Under the pieces are notes generated by a model. The model ran no database searches and was not told the origin of the DNA. It saw nothing but the letters and a program-made list of their open reading frames with translations. A DNA stretch of 55,576 bases. Origin: Hyphomicrobiales bacterium. Its GTDB lineage: Bacteria; Pseudomonadota; Alphaproteobacteria; Rhizobiales; Aestuariivirgaceae. Every line of letters starts with the position of its first letter. Within the stretch, counting starts at the first letter, position 1. A program made the position numbers and the translations under genes. This document shows, one piece after another, positions 1 through 8,549 of the stretch. The stretch is from contig JACPNZ010000034.1 of assembly GCA_016185245.1 (NCBI GenBank), forward strand, positions 1-55,576, written 5' to 3'.

Positions 1-128
1 ACAAGATCGAGAATTACTTCTGCCGGATCAAGGACTGGCGACGCATCGCCACCCGCTACGATAAGCTCGCCCGCAACTTCCTCGCTGCCAATCTTATGGT
101 CGGAGCACTCTATTGGGCAAAACTGTGA
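1..128 (+). mobile_element. 3' end of an IS5-family transposase (partial, cut by window edge)
   Basis: Frame 3-128 reads KIENYFCRIKDWRRIATRYD and continues to ...[12 protein letters not shown] and a TGA stop at 126-128. This is the C-terminal signature of IS5-family DDE transposases: the catalytic-helix (R/K)IEN-F-R-KDWRRIATRYD block followed by a short hydrophobic tail. Only about 41 residues are inside the window, so the rest of the element lies to the left. The element reads towards the phage tail gene that begins straight after it. Family assignment rests on this motif alone. Confidence 0.82.
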
Positions 129-2398
129 GTCCAGACCCTAGTGCGCGCAAGGGCTGGCGCCTGTGGGTCGAGGACGAGCAAGTGCTGCTCGTCTACACCG
201 GCACAATCTGGCACGACATCACCGCCATCGACACGTTGCAGAACATGGCGCTGCTCGGGGTCAACGCCACCGCCGACACCACCAACCGCCTGTCGGTCAA
301 GTCGACCGCCGTGCTGCTCGACAATGCCGGCAGCGGTATGCAGGTGAAGATCAACAAGAATGCCGCCGCCGACACGGCTTCGCTGCTCTACCAGACCAAC
401 TATTCCGGCCGGGCCGAAATGGGGCTGGCGGGCGACGACGATTTCCGCATCAAGGTGAGCGCCAACGGCTCGACCTGGCTCGACGCCATCCAGATCGATC
501 GGACGACCGGCGCTGTCAGTCTGCCCAACACGTCCTCGCCCGGTCTGAGCGATGGCGACAAGGGCGACATCACCGTGTCGGGCGGTGGAGCCGTGTGGTC
601 GATCGACAACTTCGCGGTCGACCCGGACAATCTCGCCCAAAGCCAGCTCGGCTTCTTCACCAATTCCGGCCCGACCCCGCGCATCTGGCGGCTCCGGGAT
701 CGGGTGTTCGTCGGCGCCGCCACCGGCAACAACGGCGACACCGGACCCAATACCGGAACCGATTGGCTGACGGTTCAATATGCCCCGTGGCTGATGGGCA
801 ATTCGCAGTTCGCGGTGCAATCGACCGAGGGCCGCATCGCGGTCCTGGGCGCGGCGCGGGCTTCCGACGGCGGCGGCGATGCCATCGGCGTGGCCGGCGT
901 GGGCGAGAACGACGGCACCGGCACCCCGGCCTGGGGCCTCTATTCCGATGTGCGGCGGGGGCCGAACGCCGCCGCCACCTTCGGTCTCGAACTCGCGGTC
1001 AAGAACCAGGGCAGCAATGTCACCGGCGACAGCTACAGCCTGACCGGCGGCGCCATCGGTCTTCATATCGTGGCCGGCGGCGATGCCGCCTATGGCGGGG
1101 CGCCGACCAATCCTTCGACCGCCGCCATCGACGTCGCCCATGGCACCGGCTCGGCGTTCGGCACCTGGAACCTGGGGATAAGGTTCGCCAGCAATGCTCT
1201 GACCACGGATGGTTCCGGCAATGCCGTCGCCCTGTCGATGGGCCAGAAACATGCGCTGCATTGGATGCAAGGATCGGGCGTCATCGGCTCGCAGATCAGG
1301 AGCGATACCACCACCGCCGGCCAGGGCCAGTCGCTGCTCTTCGGCAACAATGTGCTGACGCTGAAGGGCTCGGGCGAAGCAACGACCATCGCCACCTTCA
1401 CCAACCAGGCCAGCGCCGTCAACTATCTCGACCTCAAGAACGGCCTGGCCGCCGGCACCGAGCCCATTCTCTCGGCGCAAGGGACGGACACCGACATCTC
1501 GATCAGGCTGGCGCCCAAGGGGGCCGGCTCGGTCAAGATCATCTCCGGCACCACCAACATGTTCGCCGTCGAATATGTGGCGAGTGCTGTCAACTACATT
1601 TCGGCCAGGCCGTCGGCCACCGGCCAGCCGGTCAAGTTCTTCGCCTTCGGCAGCGACACCGACATCGATTTCCAGATCAACCCCAAGGGCGCCGGCGTCG
1701 TTACCACGGCGGCGCTGATCAAGGCCGGGGCGGCGACCGCGGCGCGGGCCAGCTTCAACGCCGCCCACGGCAGCGCCCCCACCACGCCGGTCAACGGCGA
1801 TCTGTGGACCACCACGGCCGGCTTCTTCGCCCGCATCAATGGCGCGACCGCCAGCCTCGCCGGGGTCAACTCGGGCGACCAGACGATCGCCTTGACCGGC
1901 GATGTCACCGGCTCGGGCACCGGCTCCTTCGCCGCGACGATCGCCAACAACGCGGTGACCAACGCCAAGCTGGCGGACGTGGCCACCGCCACCTTCAAGG
2001 GCCGCGCCACGGCGGGGACCGGCGATCCGGAAGACCTCACCGGCACACAAGCCACCGCCCTCCTCGACACCTTCACCTCGACGCTGAAAGGTCTTGCGCC
2101 CAGCTCGGGCGGCGGCACGACGAATTTCCTCCGCGCCGACGGCACCTGGGCTGCTCCTGGCGGCGGCGGCGTCAGCGACGGCGACAAGGGCGACATCACG
2201 GTCTCCGGCGGCGGTGCCACCTGGACCATCGACGCCAATGTCGTGAGCAACGCCAAGGCCGCCCAGATGCCGGCCAATACGCTCAAGGGCAACAATACCG
2301 CCGCCACCGCCAATTCGCTCGATCTCACCGTCAATCAGGTCCGCACCCTTCTGAACATCTGGGGCCAGCACCTGGCCACCCCGCTCATTCTGGTTTGA
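113..2398 (+). CDS. Phage tail/fibre protein, DUF2793-like, 5'-truncated by the IS
   Basis: The frame is open from a TTG at 113, but the first residues come from IS DNA. Recognisable phage sequence starts near residue 11 with [20 protein letters not shown], which is the middle of a DUF2793 domain: a GWRxxVED core, then a W-hydrophobic end near residue 38. The usual N-terminal half of that domain is missing. The remaining ~720 residues are Gly/Ala/Thr/Asn-rich, typical of tail-fibre shafts. A 21-residue [14 protein letters not shown] module occurs twice (nucleotides 545-607 and 2171-2233), with collagen-like and AAATLAN-type linkers between. The native start is lost, so expression is uncertain. 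The small prophage structural genes downstream support a virion-surface role. Confidence 0.7.
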   Translation: MGKTVSPDPSARKGWRLWVEDEQVLLVYTGTIWHDITAIDTLQNMALLGVNATADTTNRLSVKSTAVLLDNAGSGMQVKINKNAAADTASLLYQTNYSGRAEMGLAGDDDFRIKVSANGSTWLDAIQIDRTTGAVSLPNTSSPGLSDGDKGDITVSGGGAVWSIDNFAVDPDNLAQSQLGFFTNSGPTPRIWRLRDRVFVGAATGNNGDTGPNTGTDWLTVQYAPWLMGNSQFAVQSTEGRIAVLGAARASDGGGDAIGVAGVGENDGTGTPAWGLYSDVRRGPNAAATFGLELAVKNQGSNVTGDSYSLTGGAIGLHIVAGGDAAYGGAPTNPSTAAIDVAHGTGSAFGTWNLGIRFASNALTTDGSGNAVALSMGQKHALHWMQGSGVIGSQIRSDTTTAGQGQSLLFGNNVLTLKGSGEATTIATFTNQASAVNYLDLKNGLAAGTEPILSAQGTDTDISIRLAPKGAGSVKIISGTTNMFAVEYVASAVNYISARPSATGQPVKFFAFGSDTDIDFQINPKGAGVVTTAALIKAGAATAARASFNAAHGSAPTTPVNGDLWTTTAGFFARINGATASLAGVNSGDQTIALTGDVTGSGTGSFAATIANNAVTNAKLADVATATFKGRATAGTGDPEDLTGTQATALLDTFTSTLKGLAPSSGGGTTNFLRADGTWAAPGGGGVSDGDKGDITVSGGGATWTIDANVVSNAKAAQMPANTLKGNNTAATANSLDLTVNQVRTLLNIWGQHLATPLILV
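127..139. repeat. Putative right terminal inverted repeat of the IS element
   Basis: The 13 bases gagtccagaccct directly follow the transposase stop and end at a TAG trinucleotide, the kind of short TA/TNA/CTAG target favoured by IS5-family elements. The left end is outside the window, so the inverted partner and the target duplication cannot be seen. The boundary is inferred from where tail-gene homology appears to begin. Confidence 0.4.
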
Positions 2399-2410
2399 GG
2401 AGAACGACCC

Positions 2411-2827
2411 ATGCCCGCCAACAACAATCCGATCTTCACCGCCACCCCCGATGTGCAATGGGCCACCGCCGCGCTCACCGCCGCCAACACCGCCAAGGAC
2501 GGCACCGGCACGGTTGCCACCGTGTTCACGGCGGATGCCACCAATGGCGGCTATGTGGCGAAGCTCGTTGCCCGCGCCATCGGCACCAATGTGGCGACCG
2601 TCCTGCGCCTCTTCATCAACAACGGCGCGACCAATGCCACGGCGGGAAACAACATTCTCTTCGCCGAAATGACGCTCCCCGCCACCACGCTCTCGGAAGT
2701 GGCGGCCCAGCCGCCCTATGAACTGCCGCTCAATCTGGCGCTGCCCGCCGGCTACAAGTTGAACTGCACCATCGGCACCGCGGTGGCGGCGGGCTATATG
2801 CTATCGGTCGTCGGGGGCAAATACTGA
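2411..2827 (+). CDS. Conserved phage structural protein, function unknown
   Basis: A 138-residue protein, MPANNNPIFTATPDVQW..., rich in Ala, Thr and Asn, with alternating beta-type hydrophobics and a short C-terminal YMLSVVGGKY strand. It starts 12 bases after the tail-fibre stop behind a gaggagaac ribosome-binding site, and its TGA overlaps the ATG of the next gene by one base, so the two are translationally coupled. I recognise the pattern from prophage tail regions but know no assigned activity. A small tail or baseplate-associated beta-sandwich is an inference from context. Confidence 0.65.
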   Translation: MPANNNPIFTATPDVQWATAALTAANTAKDGTGTVATVFTADATNGGYVAKLVARAIGTNVATVLRLFINNGATNATAGNNILFAEMTLPATTLSEVAAQPPYELPLNLALPAGYKLNCTIGTAVAAGYMLSVVGGKY

Positions 2828-3690
2828 TGTTCGACTGGAGCCACATCCCCGGCATCTATGGCGCCGCCGACCTGCAGGTGTTCTATGCCCTGGGCACCGC
2901 CGACTATCAGGTCTGGCGCAAGCCGCGCGGGAAAGCCCACGCCAATATCGTCCTGATCGGCGGCGGCGGCGGCGGCTCGGGCGCCATCTCAAGGCTTGCC
3001 ATTCCGCTGATGTTTCTGCCCGATCTCCTGTATGTGCAGCCCTGGCCCGGCGCCGCCGGCGGGGCGGCGGGAGCGGCCGGATCGTCGGGCGGGGTCTCCA
3101 TCGTGGCGATGCGGCCGACCAACACCGCTCAGGATAAACTGCTTCAGTCGGGCGCGGCGGCGGCGGGCGGCGGCGGCGCCGGTACGGGCGCAGCCGGCGG
3201 CGCCGGCGGGACCGCCTCGACCATCGGTTCGTCGTCGGGCGGGCCCTTCCAGGGCATGGGCGAATGGGTTTCCCAGCAGGGCCAGGCCGGCGGCGCCGGC
3301 GGCGCCCAGACGGGGGCGGCCGGCACCAACGTCACCTGGGGCAATGCCGGGATCGTCGTCGCCGGCGGCGCCGGCGGTGGCGGGGTTGGAACCGCCAACA
3401 CCGATTTCGCCGGCGGCGCCATCACCGGCGCCGGCTGGTTTCCGACCATCGCCGGAGGCGCCGCGGCGGCCGGCGCCGGCCAGGCCGGGGTCGAGTTCTA
3501 CATCAACCAGCTGGTCGGCGCTCTTGCCTCATCGGGCGGCGCGGGCGGCGGCACGGCGGGCGCCGCTGGCACTGCGGGGGCCGGCGGCCGTGGCGGCTTC
3601 GGCTCGGGCGGTGGCGGCGGTGGCGGTGGCGTTACCGGCGGCGCCGGCGGGGCCGGCGGCGGCGGGTTGTGCGCTATCGTTTCATGGTGA
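2827..3690 (+). CDS. Glycine-rich phage tail protein
   Basis: This 287-residue protein has a non-repetitive N-terminal 45 residues (MFDWSHIPGIYGAADLQVFY..., with W and Y residues). From about residue 46 it becomes Gly/Ala-rich (GGAGG, GGGGG, AAGAAG runs) to the end, as in phage fibre tip proteins that fold as polyglycine-II bundles. A short non-glycine island near residues 220-235 contains VEFYINQLVG. It is coupled to both neighbours (TGATG at the start, ATGGTGA at the end). Glycine-rich tips are a known phage adhesin class; receptor binding here is an inference. Confidence 0.65.
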   Translation: MFDWSHIPGIYGAADLQVFYALGTADYQVWRKPRGKAHANIVLIGGGGGGSGAISRLAIPLMFLPDLLYVQPWPGAAGGAAGAAGSSGGVSIVAMRPTNTAQDKLLQSGAAAAGGGGAGTGAAGGAGGTASTIGSSSGGPFQGMGEWVSQQGQAGGAGGAQTGAAGTNVTWGNAGIVVAGGAGGGGVGTANTDFAGGAITGAGWFPTIAGGAAAAGAGQAGVEFYINQLVGALASSGGAGGGTAGAAGTAGAGGRGGFGSGGGGGGGGVTGGAGGAGGGGLCAIVSW

Positions 3691-3911
3691 GCGGCATGTC
3701 GATTGACCGTGATGTCGGCGCCCTCGAGGCGCGCATGGAAATGGTCGAAAGCGAAATCCACGTGATCCGCACCGACGTGCGCGAGATCCGCGATGCCCTA
3801 GTGACGGCCCGGGGCGGCTGGAAGATGCTGACGCTGGTAATCGGGCTCTCGGTTTCGCTGGGCGCCATCATCGGCAAGCTGCTGCCGATCTTTCTCTATC
3901 CCAAACCCTGA
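3684..3911 (+). CDS. Small coiled-coil/membrane protein, XhlA-like prophage protein
   Basis: A 75-residue protein whose N-terminal half is a heptad-rich helix (ALEARMEMVESEIHVIRTDV...), followed by one transmembrane segment (MLTLVIGLSVSLGAIIGKLL) and a short tail. That layout resembles XhlA-type lysis accessory proteins, which pair a coiled coil with one C-terminal membrane helix. Possible starts are ATG 3684, GTG 3687 and ATG 3696. The first overlaps the glycine-rich gene's stop and was chosen because neighbouring genes overlap the same way. A membrane role in prophage lysis fits the two small membrane genes that follow. Confidence 0.55.
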   Translation: MVSGMSIDRDVGALEARMEMVESEIHVIRTDVREIRDALVTARGGWKMLTLVIGLSVSLGAIIGKLLPIFLYPKP

Positions 3912-3988
3912 ACGGCCGGCCGCCAAGGCCAGCGTCAGTTGCAGTACCGCGCCCGGCGGCTCCGGGCTCAGAACCTCAAGGGTGAATC

Positions 3989-4162
3989 ATGCTTTCAGGA
4001 TACAAGACCTATATTCTCGCCGGGCTAACCGTGATCGGCGCCGCCGCCAATTATCTTGTCGGCGACGCCGACCTCAACACCACAGTGCAGCTTGTCATCA
4101 CGGCCCTCATGGGCGCCTTCGTCCGCCACGCCGTGGCGGCGGGCCCGACCGTGGCCAAGTGA
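3989..4162 (+). CDS. 57-residue holin-like membrane protein
   Basis: Frame MLSGYKTYILAGLTVIGAAA... to ...AAGPTVAK, 57 residues. It has two hydrophobic segments (about residues 7-25 and 33-52) separated by a short polar VGDADLN turn, which is the size and shape of small alphaproteobacterial phage holins. An AAGGGTG ribosome-binding site lies just upstream. Its TGA overlaps the ATG of the next gene (TGATG), so it is a real coupled gene rather than chance. Holin function is inferred from topology and position at the end of the prophage module. Confidence 0.6.
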   Translation: MLSGYKTYILAGLTVIGAAANYLVGDADLNTTVQLVITALMGAFVRHAVAAGPTVAK

Positions 4163-4401
4163 TGGCGTGGCTGGCGGCAATCGCCGGCTTCCTGGTGGTC
4201 TGCGCGGGGGCGGGGGCCTTCCTCGCCTTCCGCAGCCCCGGCTTCTATGCCGGGCTGGCGATGATCGTGGCCCGGGCCTTCCTGCCCCAGCTGGCCCGGG
4301 CCCTGGCGCCCCGCGACCTGACCGAGGAAGAGCGCGAGCGCATCCGCCAGGGTCAGGACATTGCCACCAAGGCCCATGGCCATGGTGGCGAAAGCCATTG
4401 A
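4162..4401 (+). CDS. Small membrane-anchored prophage protein, function unknown
   Basis: A 79-residue protein, MAWLAAIAGFLVVCAGAGAF..., with one or two N-terminal membrane segments, then a charged tail with TEEERERIRQGQD and a His-rich end (KAHGHGGESH). The start overlaps the preceding holin-like gene by one base. Such proteins often follow holins in lysis cassettes (spanin- or antiholin-like roles), but no diagnostic motif is present. It is the last gene of the prophage module; the next gene belongs to a host regulatory unit. Confidence 0.55.
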   Translation: MAWLAAIAGFLVVCAGAGAFLAFRSPGFYAGLAMIVARAFLPQLARALAPRDLTEEERERIRQGQDIATKAHGHGGESH

Positions 4402-4454
4402 AAATGGCTGGTTTTCCATCAATATAGGCCAATCGGCTCGATCTCGCGCCAGCT

Positions 4455-4470
4455 TGTGACGGATATCACA
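4455..4470. promoter_or_regulatory. CRP-like palindrome
   Basis: TGTGA-CGGATA-TCACA is a perfect five-base inverted repeat with a six-base spacer, identical to the CRP/Vfr half-site consensus. It lies 61 bases before the PepSY gene start and just upstream of a direct repeat of OmpR-family type. Alphaproteobacterial CRP-like regulators often prefer related but different sites, so the protein that binds is not known. Confidence 0.5.
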
Positions 4471-4474
4471 AAAA

Positions 4475-4491
4475 CGTTCATCCCCGGTTCA
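4475..4491 (+). promoter_or_regulatory. PhoP-box-like direct repeat
   Basis: CGTTCA-TCCCC-GGTTCA is two hexamers in direct orientation with a five-base spacer and 11-base period, the geometry of OmpR/PhoP-family operators. It sits 40 bases before the PepSY gene, which precedes an OmpR-type regulator, so autoregulation is the natural inference. Confidence 0.5.
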
Positions 4492-4530
4492 GCTAGGGGG
4501 GACTAGAAGGGCAGCCAGAAAGGTTTGTCC

Positions 4531-4839
4531 ATGCGCAGGTTGCTGATCATTGCCGCCGCTCTGTTCACCATCTCGTCGGCGAGCGGAACGGCGTCGGCGC
4601 AGACCAAGCCGATGATCTACCTGCCTCCGGTGACACTGCAGAAGATTCAGCAGCCGCGGCTGCCGATCATCAATTTCATCCCGCCCTCGGTGGCTCTGAG
4701 CCGGGCCATGACGATAGCGCCCCAGGCCACGGCATTGGGAGTAAAACTCAAGGGGCCCCTCTATATCGTCAAGCTGAAACAGGGTAATCAGGTGCTGCAG
4801 GTGCATGTCGACGCCGCCACCGGGGCGCTGTTGCCATAG
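4531..4839 (+). CDS. PepSY-domain exported protein
   Basis: A 102-residue protein: an N-terminal signal peptide (MRRLLIIAAALFTISSASGTASA, cleavage after AQ-like residues), then a PepSY-type fold. The second half, ALSRAMTIAPQATALGVKLK followed by GPLYIVKLKQG and VHVDAATGALL, is the helix-strand-strand signature ending in the usual D-x-x-T-G motif. An AGAAAGG ribosome-binding site at 4517-4523 supports ATG 4531 over the TTG two codons upstream. It lies 35 bases before a PhoP-like regulator and a PhoQ-like kinase. Periplasmic PepSY proteins often accompany such pairs and may tune kinase or protease activity. Confidence 0.75.
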   Translation: MRRLLIIAAALFTISSASGTASAQTKPMIYLPPVTLQKIQQPRLPIINFIPPSVALSRAMTIAPQATALGVKLKGPLYIVKLKQGNQVLQVHVDAATGALLP

Positions 4840-4874
4840 CCGGCGCCAGTCATCCTGAACCAGGGTCTCACGGC

Positions 4875-5546
4875 ATGCGATTGCTTGTGGTCGAAGACGA
4901 TCCCGATCTGAACCGGCAGCTGGTCCAGGCCCTGCGGGACGCCGGCTATGTGGTCGACAAGGCGACCGACGGCGAAGAGGGCCACTTTCTCGGCGACACC
5001 GAACCCTATGACGGGGTGATCCTCGATCTCGGCCTGCCGGTGCTCGACGGCGTCAGCGTGCTGGAGAAATGGCGCCGCGCCGGGCGCAAGATGCCGGTGC
5101 TGATACTGACGGCGCGCGACCGCTGGAGCGACAAGGTGGCGGGCTTCGATGCCGGCGCCGACGACTATGTCGCCAAGCCCTTCCACATGGAAGAGGTTCT
5201 CGCCCGGGTGCGCGCCCTTTTGCGGCGTAGCGCCGGCCATGCCACCAGCGAGCTCACCTGCGGCCCCCTGGCGCTCGACACCAAGAGCGCGCGGGTGACC
5301 GTCGACGGCACCGCGGTCAAGCTCACCTCGCTCGAATTCCGCCTGCTCTCCTATCTCATGCACCACAAGGGCAAGGTGGTGTCGCGCACCGAACTGGTAG
5401 AGCATCTTTACGACCAGGACTTCGACCGCGATTCCAACACCATCGAAGTGTTCGTCGGCCGCCTGCGCAAGAAACTCGGAGTGGACGTGCTGCACACCAT
5501 CCGCGGCATGGGCTATTGTATCTCCGAGCCGGAAAATGCGGGCTAA
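4875..5546 (+). CDS. OmpR/PhoP-type response regulator
   Basis: A 223-residue regulator with a receiver domain at 1-115 and a winged-helix DNA-binding domain at about 128-220. The acidic pocket (EDD at 7-9), phospho-acceptor D51, T79 and K101 are all present, and the C-terminal domain has the recognition-helix region DRDSNTIEVFVGRLRKKL. It overlaps the downstream kinase by 11 bases. The likely target is the direct repeat upstream of the PepSY gene. Sequence flavour is closest to PhoP/FeuP-type regulators; the inducing signal cannot be read from sequence. Confidence 0.88.
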   Translation: MRLLVVEDDPDLNRQLVQALRDAGYVVDKATDGEEGHFLGDTEPYDGVILDLGLPVLDGVSVLEKWRRAGRKMPVLILTARDRWSDKVAGFDAGADDYVAKPFHMEEVLARVRALLRRSAGHATSELTCGPLALDTKSARVTVDGTAVKLTSLEFRLLSYLMHHKGKVVSRTELVEHLYDQDFDRDSNTIEVFVGRLRKKLGVDVLHTIRGMGYCISEPENAG

Positions 5547-6915
5547 TTCGCTTTCCCTTCGGCTGGTTCTGTCTTCGGCAATCGTCAGCATCGTGCTGCT
5601 GGTCGCCGCCGCGTTCCTGCTGGCTGGCCTGTTTTCCACAGCGCTTGAGCGGAATTTCGACGCCCGCCTGCGCGCCGTCCTCGACGGCCTCCTGGCCAAT
5701 GTCGATGTCGGCAGCGATGGCTCTCCGGTGCTTTCCCAGCAACTCGCCGACACCCGTTTCAGCCTGCCGCAATCGGGCTGGTACTGGCAGGTCGAGCCCC
5801 CGCCCAACTCGAAACTGAAGGACCTCGCCTCCGAGTCGCTGCTCGAACAGCGGCTGAAGCCCGAGCCCTCGCTGCTCGCCAGCCGCGACAAGAACGGCAT
5901 CGCCACCTTCTACATGTGGGATTCCAGGCAGACCAAGCTCCGGGTCATCGAGCAGGATTTCAAGTTGGCCGGCAGCAGCACCCGGTTCTCTTTCCTGGTG
6001 GCCGGAAATTTCGACGAGCTGCGCGACGAGGTGCAGGCCTTCCGCCACACGCTGTTCACCGTGCTGGCGCTCTTGGGAGCCGGGCTGCTCGCCGCCACCA
6101 TGCTGCAGGTGACCTTTGGCCTGCGGCCGCTTAAGCTCATGCAGCAGCGCCTTTCCGCCATCCGCGAAGGCAAGTCCGACCGCATGGAGGGCGTCTATCC
6201 GTCGGAAATCCAGCCGATCGCCGAAGAGCTTAACCTGCTCATCCAGTCCAACACCGAGATCATCAACCGGGCCCGGACCCAGGTGGGCAATCTCGCCCAC
6301 GCGCTCAAGACCCCGCTCAGCGTCCTCACCAACGAGGCCACCATCCACCACAGCCCGCTGGCCGACAAGGTGACCGAGCAGACCCAGGTGATGCGCGACC
6401 AGGTGAGCCTCTATCTCGACCGGGCGCGGCGCGCCGCCAGGGCCCAGGGCCTCGGTGCCGTGACCGAGGTCAAGCCGGTGCTCGAAGCGCTCGCCCGCAC
6501 GCTCCAACGCATCAACCAGGACCGCGGCATTACGATTGCCGTCGTCTGCGATGACGGGCTGAAGTTCCGCGGCGAGAAGCAGGATCTCGAGGAGATGGCC
6601 GGCAATCTCATGGACAATGCCTGCAAATGGTCGAAGGCCCACGTCGAGGTGGTGGCCGAGACGGTCAAGGGCCAGGCCGCCGCCGCCCGCCCGTGGCTCG
6701 ACGTGCGCGTCGACGACGACGGCCCGGGCCTTCCCGCCGACAAGCGCGCCGAAGCCCTGAAGCGCGGCCGAAGGATCGACGAGTCGAAGCCCGGCTCCGG
6801 CCTCGGCCTCAATATCGTCGCCGAAACCGCCGGCATGTACGGCGGCAAGATCGAACTGGCCGACGCGGAACTGGGTGGCTTGCGGGTACTGCTCAGGCTG
6901 CCGGCGGCGGGGTGA
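5536..6915 (+). CDS. PhoQ-like sensor histidine kinase
   Basis: A 459-residue membrane kinase. The first membrane helix is about residues 10-33, followed by a periplasmic domain to about 170 and a second helix at 172-192. A HAMP-like linker follows, then the H-box GNLAHALKTPLSVL with H255, the N-box DNACKW, and G-boxes VDDDGPGLP and GSGLGLNIV. The HALKTPL version of the H-box is typical of PhoQ-type kinases. Its first codons overlap the regulator gene, so the two are co-translated. It probably phosphorylates the regulator at D51 in response to an envelope signal. Confidence 0.87.
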   Translation: MRANSLSLRLVLSSAIVSIVLLVAAAFLLAGLFSTALERNFDARLRAVLDGLLANVDVGSDGSPVLSQQLADTRFSLPQSGWYWQVEPPPNSKLKDLASESLLEQRLKPEPSLLASRDKNGIATFYMWDSRQTKLRVIEQDFKLAGSSTRFSFLVAGNFDELRDEVQAFRHTLFTVLALLGAGLLAATMLQVTFGLRPLKLMQQRLSAIREGKSDRMEGVYPSEIQPIAEELNLLIQSNTEIINRARTQVGNLAHALKTPLSVLTNEATIHHSPLADKVTEQTQVMRDQVSLYLDRARRAARAQGLGAVTEVKPVLEALARTLQRINQDRGITIAVVCDDGLKFRGEKQDLEEMAGNLMDNACKWSKAHVEVVAETVKGQAAAARPWLDVRVDDDGPGLPADKRAEALKRGRRIDESKPGSGLGLNIVAETAGMYGGKIELADAELGGLRVLLRLPAAG

Positions 6916-6921
6916 GGGGCG

Positions 6922-7419
6922 CTACTTCCTGCAATACTTCGTCACCGGCTCTTGCAGTTTTGGGCGCAGGCGGTCGGAGAGGTCGACCATCTTGCCGATG
7001 AACTTGCCGAGATCGCCGCGCGGGTTCACCTGCAGCTCCTCGATGGTGCAGGTCGAGGCCTGGACCGCGGCCGTGATGTCGAAGGTCTCGGTCAGATTGC
7101 CCTGAAGGTCCGAGCCCTCGGACGAGCTGCAGGTGAGTTCGATCGTCGCGGTGAGCGTCTGGACCGATTGACCGAGGCAGATGCGCAGCGCCTCGAGCCT
7201 GACATCGGCGGTCCGGTCCATGGCGATGTTGATCTTGATGCCAGCCACCTTGAGCTTGCGCTTGAAGCCCTTGCACAGATCCTGCTGGGCGACGAAGGCG
7301 GCGACCTCCGGGCCCTCAGGCAATTTCATTACATCGACACAGGCCTGTTGGGCACGGGCCCATCCACCCCACGCCAAGCCCATCAGCATGACCGGAACGG
7401 CGACCCGAAACTTGTCCAT
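6922..7419 (-). CDS. Secreted six-cysteine protein of unknown function
   Basis: A 165-residue protein with a signal peptide (MDKFRVAVPVMLMGLAWGGWARAQ) and six cysteines in the mature part (ACVDV, DLCKG, RICLG, LTCSS, STCTI, KYCRK), suggesting three disulfides in the periplasm. The ATG at 7419 is preferred because it places the signal peptide at the very N-terminus. It starts 8 bases after the GlxA-type regulator stop, so it is probably co-transcribed. It converges on the PhoQ-like gene with only 6 bases between stops. I do not recognise a family. Confidence 0.65.
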   Translation of the reverse strand: MDKFRVAVPVMLMGLAWGGWARAQQACVDVMKLPEGPEVAAFVAQQDLCKGFKRKLKVAGIKINIAMDRTADVRLEALRICLGQSVQTLTATIELTCSSSEGSDLQGNLTETFDITAAVQASTCTIEELQVNPRGDLGKFIGKMVDLSDRLRPKLQEPVTKYCRK

Positions 7420-7427
7420 GGCGAACC

Positions 7428-8477
7428 TCAACTTGCCGCCGCCTGAATGACCGGAATGCCGCGCTCGCGATAGGGGGTGCGACCATAGAAGGCGCGGTAG
7501 CACTTGGAGAAGTGCGACGGCGAGGAGAAGCCGCAGGCCAGCGCCACGTTAATGACCGACATGTCGGTCTGCAACAGCAGCGAGCGGGCCTTCTTGAGGC
7601 GGAGCTCGAGATAGTAGCGCTTGGGGCTCCTGTCGAGATAGCGCCGGAACAGGCGCTCGAGCTGGCGCGTCGACAGCCCGGCCTGCTTAGCGAGAATGCT
7701 GGGCGAGAGCGGTTCTTCGAGATTTTCCTCCATCTCCTCGATGATGCCGACGAGCTTCGGGTGCCTGGCCCCGATGCGGGCCGGCAGCGACATGCGCTGA
7801 TGCTCGCTGTGATGGCGGATCGGCGAATGCAGCACGGCCTCGGCAACCGCCGAGGCGAGATCCGGCCCGTGCTGGCTGGCGATCAGGGTGAGCATCATGT
7901 CGAGGGCCGTGGTGCCGCCGGCGCTGGTGAAGCGGTCGCGGTCGATCTCGAACAACCCGCCGGTTGCATCGATTTCGGGAAAGGCTTCGGAAAATCCCGG
8001 CAGGTTCTCCCAGTGGATGGTGCAGCGGTAGCCATCGAGTAGCCCGGCCTCGGCGAGCAGATGGGCCCCGGTGCACACCGCACCGATGTCGACGCCGCGG
8101 CGCGCTATCTTGCGGAGCCAGGCGGTCAGCCGCTTGTCGGAATGGCGTTGCACGTTGAGCCCGGCGCAGACGATGACGCTGGCGCCTTCGGGAACCGCCG
8201 AGAGATCGCCGTCGACCATGGCGAGAATGCCGTTCGAGGCGGCGACCGGCTTGCCGTCCGCCGAGTGCATGGTCCATTTGTAGAAGGTCTTTTCCGACAG
8301 CCGGTTGGCGATACGCAGCGGCTCGATCGCCGAGGTGACGGGCATCATGGTGAACTCCGGCACCATGACGAGGGCGAAGTGCTGGGGAAGCTGCTTGGGC
8401 TTGTCGCCGAACATGCGGGAGAACGAACCTCTGCCGGGTTTTTGGACCAGTTTGGCGGGTTTGTCCACCAGCGCCAT
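7428..8477 (-). CDS. GlxA/GbdR-family AraC regulator with DJ-1/PfpI-like domain
   Basis: About 349 residues. The N-terminal half is a DJ-1/PfpI-like ligand-binding domain (ALVMVPEFTMM...AIEPLRIANRL, and GAVCTGAHLLAEAGLLDGYR with the nucleophile-elbow cysteine). The C-terminal 100 residues hold two AraC helix-turn-helix motifs (LAKQAGLSTRQLERLFRRYL and VALACGFSSPSHFSKCYRAF). Pseudomonas GbdR, of this architecture, activates glycine betaine and sarcosine catabolism. Here the gene is divergent from a MetF-like reductase and near soxBDAG, so control of methyl-group catabolism is inferred. Start ATG 8477 gives a normal-length N-terminus; upstream in-frame starts exist. Confidence 0.8.
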   Translation of the reverse strand: MALVDKPAKLVQKPGRGSFSRMFGDKPKQLPQHFALVMVPEFTMMPVTSAIEPLRIANRLSEKTFYKWTMHSADGKPVAASNGILAMVDGDLSAVPEGASVIVCAGLNVQRHSDKRLTAWLRKIARRGVDIGAVCTGAHLLAEAGLLDGYRCTIHWENLPGFSEAFPEIDATGGLFEIDRDRFTSAGGTTALDMMLTLIASQHGPDLASAVAEAVLHSPIRHHSEHQRMSLPARIGARHPKLVGIIEEMEENLEEPLSPSILAKQAGLSTRQLERLFRRYLDRSPKRYYLELRLKKARSLLLQTDMSVINVALACGFSSPSHFSKCYRAFYGRTPYRERGIPVIQAAAS

Positions 8478-8549
8478 GGAGCAGGCCAAAAACGACAAGG
8501 CGGTCGCTTTCGTTATGGCCCTGTCGTAAACATCAGGGCGAAGGACCGG

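Noticed and set aside
110-2458. A 782-codon minus frame over the phage tail gene
   Set aside because: It has no recognisable domains and an amino-acid make-up (Gly, Ala, Arg, Asp) typical of antisense to GC-rich coding DNA.
3032-3911. Long alternative frames across the glycine-rich gene
   Set aside because: They come from GGC-repeat DNA, which is open in several frames. Only the frame with the N-terminal unique region and coupled starts is credible.
4402-4440. Possible terminator after the prophage module (gaaaa-tggctgg-ttttc)
   Set aside because: The stem is only five A/T-rich pairs and lacks a U-run, too weak to call.
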